From assembly GCF_020882245.1 (NCBI RefSeq), contig NC_083598.1:85317714-85381713 (forward strand): a stretch of DNA of 64,000 nt. The letters are read 5' to 3'. Positions 12,807 to 25,300 of this stretch are shown piece after piece. The position numbers were made by a program, and so were the translations under genes. The notes beneath the pieces were generated by a model. The model had not been told where the DNA came from. It was given only the letters and a program-made list of their open reading frames with translations, and did not search any database. This DNA is from Rhopalosiphum padi (Eukaryota > Arthropoda > Insecta > Hemiptera > Aphididae). Position 1 is the stretch's first letter. Each line of letters starts with the position of its first letter.

Positions 12807-14857
12807 ATTTTGACTACAGATTATCAAAAAGAAGTGTTTTACCATTTGTTTATTATAATGGTACACCTAAAACTAAAGAAGAAATTGAAAAGAAGGACAC
12901 TATGGACACGTATAATTTAGCTTTAGCAAACAAAATAGACCCTAATGATATTAATAAATATGATTATATCAATAATAATAACAATCAACACAGCATGGAG
13001 ATTCCATTTTATTGGGTAATTGATGTCGATGGCCGAAAACGTAAAAAGAGATATTCTAAGAAACATGAAAAAGAAAAAACTCATCATACTCACTTACGAA
13101 AATCTAGAGATGTAACTCATGAAAAATCACATCATAAATCACATGAATCAAGTAAACATAATGACTATAATTTTGATTTAAAAAAGAATGAAATGAGAAA
13201 TACACATATAAATGTGCACAAGAAACGTCACCATAATGAAAAATTAGTAAAGCATGTGAAGCATAAATCAATAGAGAAATTTGATATCAATGGTGACGAT
13301 AACACCAATAATAAATTAGACGATGAATCGAGTGAAGAATCTATTATACATCAACGTGGTTTAACAAATAAGCAAACTTATAAAAAATCATCTCATAAAA
13401 ATCACAAGAAAACAAGTAAAAATGAAATGGATAAAAAATTAGATAAGTTAAAGAAGAAGTCGAATGAATTGGATAAAAAAGTGACTAAAATAACTGGATC
13501 TTGTTTAGATGATTCAAGCTATTCTGATAAATATTCACAAAATGTAGCAAAAAGTTATTCAAGTAACAATTTAATTGATAAATCAGAAAAGATATCAAAA
13601 AATAAATCAAAACTAGATAGATATGATAATATCGATAAAGCTCGTGATAATTTAAAGAATGAACACCAACAACATAGTTCAAGTAGTAATAAAATTGATA
13701 AAAAACTAAGTTATAAATTAAAAGATGCTCAAACAAAACAATCAGACAAGCATTCTAATGGTTTTAATAATAATAATCGCAAAAAAAGATCTAATAATAT
13801 ATTAAAAGTAGAATCAAATAATGAATTTGATGAAGACTTAAGTGAGTCAGCAGATATTGAACACAGTGATGCAACACAAAAAACCAGCGGTCATGTTAGA
13901 AAAAAATCAATTAATAAATTAAAAAAAAAGTCTAATTCTGAATTAGTTAAACATCATAGTGACTTAGAAGAAAATCATCCGAAACAAAAATCATATAATG
14001 AAGTGGGTAAAAGATCAAGTAATAAATTAAAAGAACAATCAAATGATGGTGAATCGGATGATGAATTAGATGATTTAATAACCAATGAGGACAGCGATGA
14101 TTCTAATGAACATGATAATAGCTTAATAAATAAACATCCGCGTCAAAAATCAAATAGGAAAGTAAATAATAAACTAAAAGAAGAATCAAGCGGTGAATCA
14201 GATGATTCAATAAATATCGAAAATAATGATGTATCGAAGAAAGGTGCTAAAAATTTAAAGAATAACTATAAAAAGAAGAAATCGGATAATAAAGAAGGTA
14301 AAAGGTCAAACAATCAATTAAAAAAGGAACCGAGTGATGGATCAGATGAGCAATTAAATGATTCAATTAAAAATGAATACAGCAATTTATCTAACAAACA
14401 TCATACAAATGTAAAAGATAACCATAAAAAACAGAAATCAAATAAAAAAGTGGATACCAGTTCAAATAATAAATTAAAAAAACAATTAAGTGGCAAATCG
14501 GATAAAGAACTAAAAAATTTTATAAATAATAAACATAGAGATGGATCTAGTGCTAATAGTTTAAAAAAAAAACATCACCGCAAAAAAGAAAACAGTAAAG
14601 TAAGTAGTAATAAATTAAGAGAAGAATCAAGTAGTGAATCAGATGAGAAATTAAATGATTCATTAAATAATGAAAATAATGATGTATCTAACAAACGTGC
14701 TAAAAATTTAGAGAATAACCATAAAAAGAAGAAATCGGATAACAAAGCGGATAAAAGGTCAAAAAAAATATTAAAAACAGAACCTAGTGATGAATTAGAC
14801 GGGCAATTAACTCTTTCAGGAACGGTGGGATACCGTTTGTCCCACAAATTTCATTAA
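12807..14857 (+). CDS. Lys/Ser/Asn-rich tandem-repeat protein, 5'-partial terminal exon
   Basis: Not a recognised family. The frame is open back to a non-ATG codon, but a strong 3' splice site (pyrimidine tract then CCTAG at 12802-12806) indicates that the exon starts at 12807 in phase 1, giving 682 residues here. The first ~60 residues are ordinary (DYRLSKRSVLPFVYYNG, then a MEIPFYWVIDVDGRKRKKR segment). The rest is very rich in K, S, N, D and H. From about 13900 it shows ~150-base tandem units around a core like NKLKxESSxESDExLNDSI followed by a KNxKKKKSD segment. The last ~16 residues (from about 14809) come from foreign DNA that interrupts the repeat, so the natural C-terminus is lost. 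A phase-1 upstream exon is also seen in the two secreted-protein genes of this window, so this may be a secreted protein too; the signal-peptide exon was not found. Confidence 0.6.
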
Positions 14858-14909
14858 TTTCTTCAAATAACACATCACAAATTTCACCAACGTTTAGATG
14901 AGAACTCAT
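14784..14909 (-). pseudogene. N-terminal fragment of an unknown protein, antisense in the inserted DNA
   Basis: On the minus strand an ATG at 14909 (context CAAAAATGA) opens a frame reading MSSHLNVGEICDVLFEEI, then NEICGTNGIPPFLKEL. This ordinary, non-repetitive composition looks like real coding sequence. It runs off the insertion at about 14809 into antisense repeat DNA and stops at 14784. It looks like the 5' end of a gene that was moved here. The source is not recognised. Confidence 0.35.
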
Positions 14910-16442
14910 TTTTGAAAATCAAAACATTAAAATATAATAAAATATATTTTAGAATAACACAAATTTAAAAACAAAAAACAAAGTTGCTTCTCTATAAAAA
15001 AATTGAAAAATAAAATGTTTGAAAAAATTTTGTTTACGCATAATGCAATAGGTATATGCATTAATCATAAAATATGAAAGATAATAATATTAATATTATT
15101 AAATGTAACACTATATTAATAAATTGTTAATGTTACATATTACGTGTACCTATATGTTTATAAATTATAATTTCCAAACATTATAATGCAATTAATTATA
15201 TAGTATATTATAGTAGGTATACGGCGTATGGATAATACTCACGAGTCGCGACGACAGTTGCTGGTTAAAATTTGTACTCCTGACTTTTACGTCATAACAA
15301 ACGAACCGCTATCGATAAAATGATTTGATTTACACCAAATGACACTTTACAATATAGTCTATCATATGTTATAATTTCGTTCATATGCATAAAAAATATA
15401 TTGTAATATAAGCTAAACAAAATTATGAGTTATGTGTGTTTTTTTTCGTCGTTGTCGAAAAAAAAAAGGTAAAATAGCTAATAATAACACTAAATGCATT
15501 AATTTTAGATATTTTATTTTGATATGATAAGCTATTAAAACTATTTATAACACTTATTGTAAAAAAATTAATACAAGTAATTGGGAAAAAAACTATTCAG
15601 TTATCAGATTATATTTTTCATTACCGTTTTTGCCTTCGTTACGTATAGTTCAATACGATATTACGGCTTATGAGGTTAAACTGTGTTATTTTTGTTTCTT
15701 GTAAAGTTTTTTAATAATTCAATATTGTACAAGTGGATTGTTTATCAACACAATAACAGGTAAGTAAATATTGAAATATTTATCAAAATGTAACTACTTA
15801 TAATATAATGATATAATATGTATAGTTAACTACCTATAAAAATATCTTTTATGGAATATTAAGTGAAAATGTTATTTAAATCATTGAATACGACAAATAA
15901 TTATTAACATACTGATTTCAATGATGTGAATAATTTATTATACGAATAAGTTAGTATAAAACAACAAGCTGAACAAGCATTCCATATTATTTTTTATAAA
16001 AATATATTTTCATAAATAAAATTATTTTAACTACCTATTCAAAAAACAAATAGGAATTATGGCGTATAGGTAGGAACGTATGACGTATACCGTATAGTCT
16101 ATAACGTAAAGTGAAATAAAGACACGACTGTTGCTGTCATAAAATTATTTTAATTTATATGTTAACAAGTTACATTATTAGGAGACGTAAGGCAAGTAGT
16201 GGTCGGTGGTGTGTAAAGTAGGATACATAAGCAAGCGTTTGTACATTGAATACGTTTCTCGTGAAGACACCGTCAACACACGTCATATTTCGAATATAAA
16301 TATATTTATATATACACCTTACCCGGGGTCTCCATGGAAACCGTGGTATCCATGGCAATTACGTAACGCTTTTCGTGGACACTTTTTCATGACGGTTTTT
16401 TATTTAAATGTGCCAAAGCAAAGACATAAAATGTCAAAATAA
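14809..16442. mobile_element. foreign segment interrupting the repeat gene
   Basis: Repeat-unit homology stops after GGGCAATTAA at 14808 and resumes at 16443 with AATAGTAAAGTAAGTGATAC, which aligns with the repeat unit at about 14590. The ~1.63 kb between is unrelated in base composition and content. No clean terminal inverted repeats or target duplication were found, so the mechanism (element insertion or rearrangement) is open. At its left edge it carries a short minus-strand coding start. Confidence 0.5.
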
Positions 16443-16830
16443 AATAGTAAAGTAAGTGATACATTGAAAGAAGAATCAAGTGATGAAATAGATGAAGAAT
16501 TTAATGATTCAATAAATTATGAATAAAGTGATGTATCTAATAAACATGATAACAATTTAAATAATAATCATAAAAAACACAAATCGGATAAAAAAGCGAA
16601 TACAAATAATAAATTGAAAAAAGAATTGAAAGACAAATCAAATAATTATATAAATAATAAACATAGAGATGGATCTAGTAAGCATGCTAATAGTTTAAAA
16701 AAAAAAACATCAGCATCAAAAATCGAATAGTAAAGTAGGCAAAAATCAAGTCATAAGTTAAAATAAGGATTAAAAAAATTACTACGCTAATCGTCATATG
16801 AAACGCAAGGATGATTTGGCAGATGAATCA
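16443..16830 (+). pseudogene. decayed continuation of the tandem-repeat gene
   Basis: Reads in frame as further repeat units (SDTLKEESSDEIDEEFNDSI, later NNKHRDGSSKHANSLKKK). It has an in-frame TAA at 16524-16526 where the intact units have a sense codon. It also has an A-tract of 11 where the matching unit near 14562 has 10, a one-base frameshift. These breaks fit loss of selection after separation from the upstream exon. Confidence 0.6.
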
Positions 16831-17985
16831 AAAAAGGATGTGTGTACGCGCGCAACGACGACGGCCTATTATACTTAAATAAGAATACTTACGTCGATTG
16901 TCGATAACCCTGTAGGATGGGAAGAGTGGACTGTATAATATTAAGGTTGATTCAAATAAAAGTATTTAACTACAAGATCGATGTTCCACAATTAAATAAA
17001 ATATCTTATAACTAGTGTTAATCAGTTATAGAACAATCACAACCCGATCGGCTAGATTAAATAATTATAAAATAAAATATATGCCTTACCGCGTTGGTGA
17101 CGAGCGCAGAATAATAATAATAAAAATAAATAATAAACAAAAGAAAAACGTTTACGTACGACCTGATAACAGCTGATGGCAGGCGTTGGTGATGACCACG
17201 GTTTAAGATAGAATTCTGTCTTAAACCGTGGTGATGACGGTTGCTGTATTTTCGCCGTTTTCCCGGCACATCGATGGAACGGCAAGCAGAGACCGACCAG
17301 ACGGCGACACTCCGCCGAACGTCGGTTGGGCAACACGGTCGACGACCGCGCATACGTAGGTACTGCGTATACACGATACAACAAACATTGTATCGCGGAC
17401 ACAAGATATACGAGTTGATTGGATTGACTGTATTCCGATGTTAAATAGTAATGCGGCGAGAACGACAGTCAACCGTGTTCGCACTTCGTTGAACAAACGG
17501 AAGCACTTGTCGCGAACGGCCCCGGTCGCACTGCGAGAACTCGGACGGCCGGACGTGGTACGAAGCGAAAGGGGGTAATTGCTTGGCGGCAAAAGCCGGA
17601 ACAAAATACAAATAATGAAATCGCGGACACGGGACGTGTGCGGCACGACGATGAGCGCGAGAGCTCTCGGGCGCGGAATACGGCGATGGCGCAACGGTTT
17701 TGCGATGACCGACGAAAACAAAAAACTGCTTTGCTAGACGGTAAGAGACGAAGGACACGGCGGCGGGGGCCGCAGCATCAGAGGTCATCGGCTAGACCGC
17801 GGCGGTACGGCCCCCCTCCGGAGCGACAGGGTTTACACCAGAGATAATAAATAAACTAATAACAAATCTTTTATTATCCATGGTTTACACGGAGCTGTGT
17901 CTGCTGTACATCGCCAGGGTGGCAACGTTACGACGCAGGACTTGTCGCCGCACCAAATTAAAATATTAAAATGTGTATCCAAGTC
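16831..17985. other. spacer with a GC-rich block
   Basis: From about 17230 to 17850 the DNA becomes GC- and CpG-rich against AT-rich surroundings. Overlapping frames open on both strands here but resemble no family and are probably a by-product of composition. It could be a promoter or 5' exon of an unseen transcript. The palindrome at 17195-17232 marks its left edge. Confidence 0.35.
17195..17232. repeat. 38-bp near-perfect palindrome centred on GAATTC
   Basis: Arms ACCACGGTTTAAGA (17195-17208) and TCTTAAACCGTGGT (17219-17232) are exact reverse complements around TAGAATTCTG, which itself pairs except for one position. The short tracts GATGACC and GATGACG flank the two sides. Confidence 0.85.
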
Positions 17986-18523
17986 CAGTGGCGTAAATTG
18001 GGTCCAATTTCTGGTGGTGCGGTGGCATATTCTCAACTTATAATAATTATTTCCAACACATGGATCCCGAATCGAATTCATCAATTACTTGGTTAATATT
18101 ATTCTTTTTTTCGAGCTGCAAAGTAAGTAAACTACTAAGCCTTTCTTATTGTACCATAGTCGTTCTAAGGTAAATTTTTGACCTCTTTAGACAAGAAAAA
18201 GATCTTTCGCAACCTGCTGTATTAGTAGGTATTGTTTGGAATATTTTAATGTCTCTGTAATTAATGGAAAATCTTTTTGAATGTCATTTAGTTTTATGTA
18301 TTCTATTTTTGATTCTAATTTGTCAGGTACTGAATTATTACTATATTTTTGATTTTACTATTTTAGAATATAGATAGAATAATAAGTTAATTGATAATGC
18401 CTAATACATGCACAGAAATTACAATTTAGTACCTGCATGTTTATATTTATTATATTATATATTTCAATGATTTTCTGGTGGTAAAAACATATATATCTTT
18501 GCACCACTCAGTTTACGCCACTG
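17986..18523. mobile_element. candidate hAT-type MITE
   Basis: Twelve-base exact terminal inverted repeats: CAGTGGCGTAAA at 17986-17997 and TTTACGCCACTG at 18512-18523. Both ends continue to GTGGTGC-like sequence. CAGTGGCG ends are typical of hAT elements. TATCCAA occurs just outside each end (17977-17983 and 18524-18530), compatible with an 8-bp duplication with a mismatch and a two-base offset. No transposase frame inside. Confidence 0.6.
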
Positions 18524-20270
18524 TATCCAACAATCATATATAAGTAAAATTAATAATATTTCATCGAGTTTAGTAGACCATGATAAAGATGTTATATAAT
18601 TTAATATTTTAATATATTTTGAATAATTTACGACAGATGGTTTTATAGAAATAAATAAACAGATTGTCGAAATAAAATAAAAGATAGGTAATTTTTATTT
18701 ATTAATTCTAAGAGTAGAATAATTTTTTTCAATAACTTAATATTTTCTTTTTTTGTTCAACGGTATTCAAGCGAGAAAAACTTTAAAAATTTACATATTG
18801 AATTTTTATATTTTATGCTGGAAAATTGAATTAAACATAAATTATTTGCAAAACGTATGGTTCTTGTACGATTTAGTAAACAACTATTAATAATTAAAAA
18901 AATACTAAGGGTATTAATTAGTATTAATAGTATTTATATTAATATACAGTATAAATAATATGAAACAGAGCTATATATAATATTAGCTAATATATTAAAA
19001 GTACTTACCTTCTTATAATTATCAGTTTTTAAATTATTATTAAGGATGAAGGCTTCTATAGCTAGGTCATTAATTTACAGTTGTATTTACATTATTTAAT
19101 TATTAATGGATAATTTTAGTTTTAGTTGAATTATTTAATTCATAATAATATATAATATCCATTTTTCAGTTGTTGCATTGACGGCGACTCAGTTTTGGAA
19201 AAAAAATCTCTGATTAAAATTTATAAGGATAAACCTTTATGTCTATAATTTAAAAATCATAAAAATTATAAAACTATTATGTATACATTTATTAAGTTTA
19301 TCATTACTCGCATGGGTCGATTGGGTCGATAGGTATAATATATTTAAAATAAAAATAATAATTGCAACCTTCATTTATTTTCAATTATCATTGATAAATT
19401 CATAACTTATTAGCCAGATTATAGTTATACTATCATAACTACCTTTTCTACCAAAATGTGGTAGGTATATAACTCTATATAATATATATCTATATAAGTA
19501 TATGAATAGCTGATGAACGGTCTAAACAATTATTGACAATTTAGCAATGTTTGCAACCCAATGTAACTCGTATGAATAATAGTTATTCATTTATTTCACA
19601 GTTTTTATTATTAAATGCTTCACATTAAAAATGTTCGGATCACAAAAACACAGAACAACAATATTAGTTTTAAAATTATTTTTATATTTATAGTCTTAAA
19701 TGTGTTTTATATAGTTATACACTGAATACTGAATATATTGTATACTCGTTTATACATAATATAATTATAAACACTTAATTAATGTATCGTTATGTGTACT
19801 TATTATTATAACAAACATACTGAACTAAATAAAAAATATACTTTACAATAAAATGTTTATTACATGTGATAGGAATCAAATGATTCGTACGACGATGATG
19901 ATAATAATAATAATAATAATTATATAGATAGGTATAATAATAGTTAGGAAAATAATAACGAACATTCAAACATTTTTAAACACTAATAAAAAAAAAAAAA
20001 AAACAAAAACATTCAAACACAACATAAATAAAATACGTAGGTACGCCGCAAACAAAATAACACGATGGAATAGATAAATATTGGAAAGATTTCAATATAT
20101 TTTTTTATTATTTTAATCGAAAGCGTAAATTACTTTTTCAGCAATCGATTACACTTAACCTCGTCAAGAATAACAAATTGATAACGCAATCAAATAATAA
20201 TATACTCTAATAACGGAACGTCTAAAATGTTTTATCACAATACATTTTTGAGGATACATATGCTTGTACG

Positions 20271-20301
<31 letters not shown>

Positions 20302-22396
20302 TAAATATAAATACTTTAACATGAAATATGTTGATAATTATTAGACTTTAACGCGGAATGTCGAATTATCTTCCGCATTCGGGATACATTTCTAAGAAGT
20401 TATCTATTTAAAATTCACTACACCGTAATATAACCGGTAGGTATTGGATAATGAATATGGTCCAACTAATATATATGCGATAATTTGGTAACCCAAATAA
20501 ATACACGGGTACTTGTCTCTCGGTTTAGCGTATCTAAGTATTTATAGATACGAGAAGATGCGCACGGCCGTGTATTGTCCTTTCAATCTTAACTATAACA
20601 ATCAAAGCTATATATAATAACAATATAAATAGTTAATATTTTTTTTAAATGTAATATTAATAGTTAAATGTTATTACAATAATATATATTTCATGTCTTA
20701 AAAAGTAAAAATAACAAATAACACGTTCAAAAGTTTTCGATACCTTCGTGATATGCAACAAAAAACGATCAATACATTTTACAAGACAGTAAGACATTAT
20801 ATTATATAATAATTAAAAATAAAGTCGGTATTGTTTATAGGTACACACCGTTGTATATTTTGGTACAACAATATTATTACGAATAACATTAGTTAATATT
20901 GCTGATCGAAAGATATATAATATTCTAAATTGCGTTGTAATAAGTACGTAATAACATAATAATAATATAATGACACCGTCCGGAATGTATATATTATACA
21001 GTACGAAATGTTATGATGAAAGCCTAACAAGTTGTAAAAAGGCGTTTTTTGCACAGAATTTAAATTGCAGTAACTCGAGTCGGCGAAGTTTAATGACGAT
21101 ACAATAGTCCTACTGTCAGAAGAAGAAAAAAAACATTTTATTTCATAGTCAATTTAATTAATAGTTTTGTTCTTAATTTTATTATATTTATTATAGTGTT
21201 ATAGTCACGCGTGGTCTGCATAATATCAGTTGACTCGCGGTAGTTGCAGTGGATAACATTGTTTTTTTTCCTAATTATGTTTTAAAAATTACAGTAGGTA
21301 AGTATTCACGGGTTATAATATTATTCTTATGGTAATAAATTATTATTTAACTTTGTTTCAAATCTCTCTAGACAACAACAATCGGTCGACAAGTAAGTCG
21401 TTTATGCTAGTCTACGACATGTATGTACAACGAATGTATAATATTATTAACATATAATTCGTAGTCGCTAAATATTATAGTCGTGTAAGTGTGGCTTATA
21501 GTTTTACGGGAAATTCAATAAAATTATTTACACAGGAATAACATGACCGAAAAACAAATAAGTACAACGTTACTCCGTTAAAAACAAAAAATAATAATAA
21601 TAATAATAACAGTAATAATAGGTAATACACTATAGGTATAGGTAATGAATAATTATCATTGTTTACGTACGTAGTATACAGTAATATACAATATGGATAT
21701 TTTCCGTAAACATAAATACTTATAGATTTTTTTTTTTGTATTATTGTTACCTACGTAAAACCTATGACATTATAATTATTATGGCACATGTACGACACGG
21801 GCAGAATATGATAAAAAAAAAAAATAAACACGTATTCGTTACAGCTAATACAAAAAGTCACTAGTAAAAATAATGAGACACCCCATCAAGCGTTTTAAAT
21901 GAGCGTAACAAATGTATTTTAGGAAGATATCGCAAAACGATATCGACGTGTATTATTGTCATCTTATAAACTCGATACCGTAAAAGCCAACTAATGGAAA
22001 AAAAAAATCTACTAAAAAAATGACTTGCAAAAGCGTCTAATTTTTCATTTTTGTACAAACGGCACAGTTATTGAATTTCGGTTTTCGACGTTGAGTTGAT
22101 GAAAATATATATATATATAGTTTATGTGATGAGTAGTCATTTATTCGGATTGCTCGTGGATTTGAATGTGCTTTTAGTGATAGTATCGTATTTAAGTACC
22201 TATTCAATAATACGTTTAATCATCTAAACTAAATATATTATGTACATTGTATAAAGTATGTATTATTAACAATTGTTGAGTTAATTTAACTTTAGAGGAA
22301 GAGATCACAATCTAAAATTGAATTTCAACAAATGCTATAACGGTATAATAATCACTATATAGCACTATAGCATTCGTTATTTAAATGGTTTGTCAT
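18524..22396. other. AT-rich tract including the 3' UTR of stoned
   Basis: No coding exon recognised. Several ATA/ATT microsatellites occur (for example 20272-20300). The part next to 22396 is the stonedB 3' UTR; how far it extends is unknown. Confidence 0.55.
22140..22145 (-). terminator. polyadenylation signal of the stoned transcript
   Basis: AATAAA on the minus strand about 250 bases after the stonedB stop. Later hexamers exist in this AT-rich tract, so a longer 3' UTR is possible. Confidence 0.45.
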
Positions 22397-25300
22397 TTAA
22401 GAAGAAGAGTCGCTGTCAGACGCAGGGGGTGGTGGTAGTTTAGCTTCTGACGAATGTTGGGCGGCTCTGGGCATTGCAGTCGCTGCTAAGTATGGGTTTT
22501 CTTCGATCTGCCCGTGTATGTGTTCGATTTCCACCCTGCGAAAAACGGTTAATGAATAATAATTATGAATACAAGCAAAACGATATTCGATTAGAAGGCT
22601 CGAGACAGGTACCTCTACCTAACTAGTCAGCACGTCTACACATTGTGCATTGTAATATTTGTACCAACAATTTAACCCGTCGTTGGTGTCGCTAATATTT
22701 TTACACCGTTAGTATCGTGTAAGCGTTTCGTTCACATAGGTATTAAAATATACGTGTGAGCATAAAAATATACCATGGTACTGACAAATGTCAATATTAG
22801 ACTGTTATAGTATAATAATATGATAAGATAATAAACCGAAAATAAAATCAGTATAATTATAAAATATACGGTAAGGCGATCAGTGACGGGTGAGTACAAC
22901 GCTAATTACACGGTATTATTAAATTTGTACATTTATTTATAACTTTTAATATTTCTTAGTAATCATTTTCGTAAATAACTCAAGGAAACATTTATATTAT
23001 AATATAGTCAAAATCCGATAATATTTAAACCAGTGGTTCTTAAAATGGCAATTGTGTGAGCGAAATGCTCATAGCCAGGGCCGTCCTTAGGATTTGCGAG
23101 GCCCAGGGCGAAAATACTTGTACATATTTTAGGTATTATAGATAGATTATAATATGTTTTTCTGTATTAACATCGTCACTATGACTCAATTGGAGATTAA
23201 CATTTATTCTACTTTTAATTTGACCACTATCGACTATAGTATCATTACTATAATTTCAAAAATTTGAATAAAGAGTTTTTTTGACGTTTATTTGATGTTC
23301 AATAGCAATCTTAACTCTTAAGTTTTCGTTTTTCACCACCACTTTTAAATTTTCGATATTTATCACGTAAACGACCACTCATTTTAATATTATTGTACTA
23401 GAATATTAGATACAACCGATGTCAACAGCAAACGCACACACGAAAAAGTAAAAACTACTACTAATAGAATCAATTTACCTACTATTTGTTCAATATAATA
23501 TATTATTTATTATTATCAATGTTTTCCCGATGCCCGACGGTGACAACCGACGGCGACGTTTTAAATCTATTATTATCTATTACTATAATAACTAGGACTC
23601 AGATTTTAAAGCATAATAAATAACAAAAAAAGCACAAAATTGTTTTAAAAAAGTAAAAAGAAGCATATTCATTCTATAAAAAAGCAAAAAATTAACATGA
23701 ATATTTATTAATAATTTATAAAACTGAATAAAAAAAAATTTAAATTAAAATAAGAATTTACTGCCACGTATTTACTATATTCAATAGCCGATAAGCTATC
23801 GACCTATTAACTATCTGCAGATCGATAATCTATACGTTTAAGGTCATTTCACACTAATGGTACGATCACGGTCATTATTGCGGGTTTTCACATTTCTTAT
23901 TAAGTAAATAAACATTTTTTTTTATTTTTATAGCATAATAGACATATAAAAATTCCACAGTTAGAATAACTGAAAAAAGCACAAAAATCATTTACACAAA
24001 AAAAAGCCAAAATAAATTCGTTTACTTGGAATCAGATTGACGTGAAACGAATTTATGTATAATAATTAGATTTCTATCTTAAATATATAAAAAGAAGCAT
24101 TTCCTTTAAAATCCGACCCCTACTAATAACTAATAAGTAATAACAATTCGACGAAAAAGACGGTCCGTAGCTGCTGCCTGTTACCTGCATCACCAACTAC
24201 CAAGGCTGATGTGTTGCGATTACGAAAATATTGTATTATGGATATTCTAATATTAGTACGTGGAACCAACTTCGTTATTTTTATACATTTATTCATAATT
24301 ACTAATTAGGTATATAAAACATACAATTTAAATACTACGAAAAAAAAAACGCGAGGCTCAGGGCCTGGGCCCTGCTCGCCCCACCCCCCCCCCCCCCCTA
24401 AGGACGGCACTGCTCATAGCGATACCTACGACGGACAATGAATAATAATATTGAACGTATAAATAATTTACCTGTACTCGTGTCTGGCCATCAGTCTCAG
24501 GTATTTTTCAGGTGGTGAATCTTTCTCGCTGTTTACAATCGATACCGACCTAACGGTGGTGTGCGACACCTGAGTGGTCGGCATCGTGAACTCGACATAA
24601 CAATATTTATCCAGCTCCTCGGGGACCTGGTCGTACGACGTCAATGTCATACGGCACACGAGGTTGTGTGTAGTGTACGCGCCTGAGAAGAAAAACGCGC
24701 GATATTATATTGGTCAGCACGTGTAATAGTATTGTGTGTCGTAATGTCGCGATTTCATACCTTGTCCTTCTTTTGGCAACCTCGGCATTCTCCATACTAC
24801 AGCTCTGTGGTGATGTTCGTACTTGGCCTCACCAGATGTCACTTCGATTAAATGAGGTTCGAGATTGTCCATTGTACCGAGGAATCGATCGATACCTTTC
24901 ACTTTACCCGTCCTGTAATAAATCAACTATTAATAAGCATACTTGTTGGTAAATCGTTGTCGAAACCGTTTTATTTTATTTTTACAAATACCTTCTGTGT
25001 GCAGATTTTACAGATCCATATCTAAAGTGCTTCTCTACTCTGAATAGATATATCCAACATTCCGGTATGGGAAACCTTATGGCTACGTCTTCACAAGGCA
25101 CTTGTCCCAATTTCCTGCTTGTGAATCCTGGCACGAGAACATCTCCTTTTAATTCCACCTAAAATCATTGATTGTGTTAACTTCTAAGTTTATAAAATCA
25201 CAAAAATTATGATATCTTTTTGAATTAAATTAGATAAGTACTTTATTTCCCGTTATGCACATAGTTGTTTTTAGTTGTAATGGAAGTTCACGGTTTTTGG

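Larger units (their letters stand above)
22536..24471 (-). other. last intron of stonedB, enlarged by a transposon
   Basis: The other stonedB introns are under 200 bases; this one is 1936. Of this, 1337 bases are the hAT-type element at 23076-24412 plus its 8-bp duplication. The splice sites (GTAAAT donor, CGCAG acceptor) are intact. Confidence 0.85.

Noticed and set aside
17221..17721. 166-codon minus-strand frame and overlapping frames near 17.2-17.8 kb
   Set aside because: Overlapping frames on both strands in a GC-rich block, no family likeness; composition explains them.
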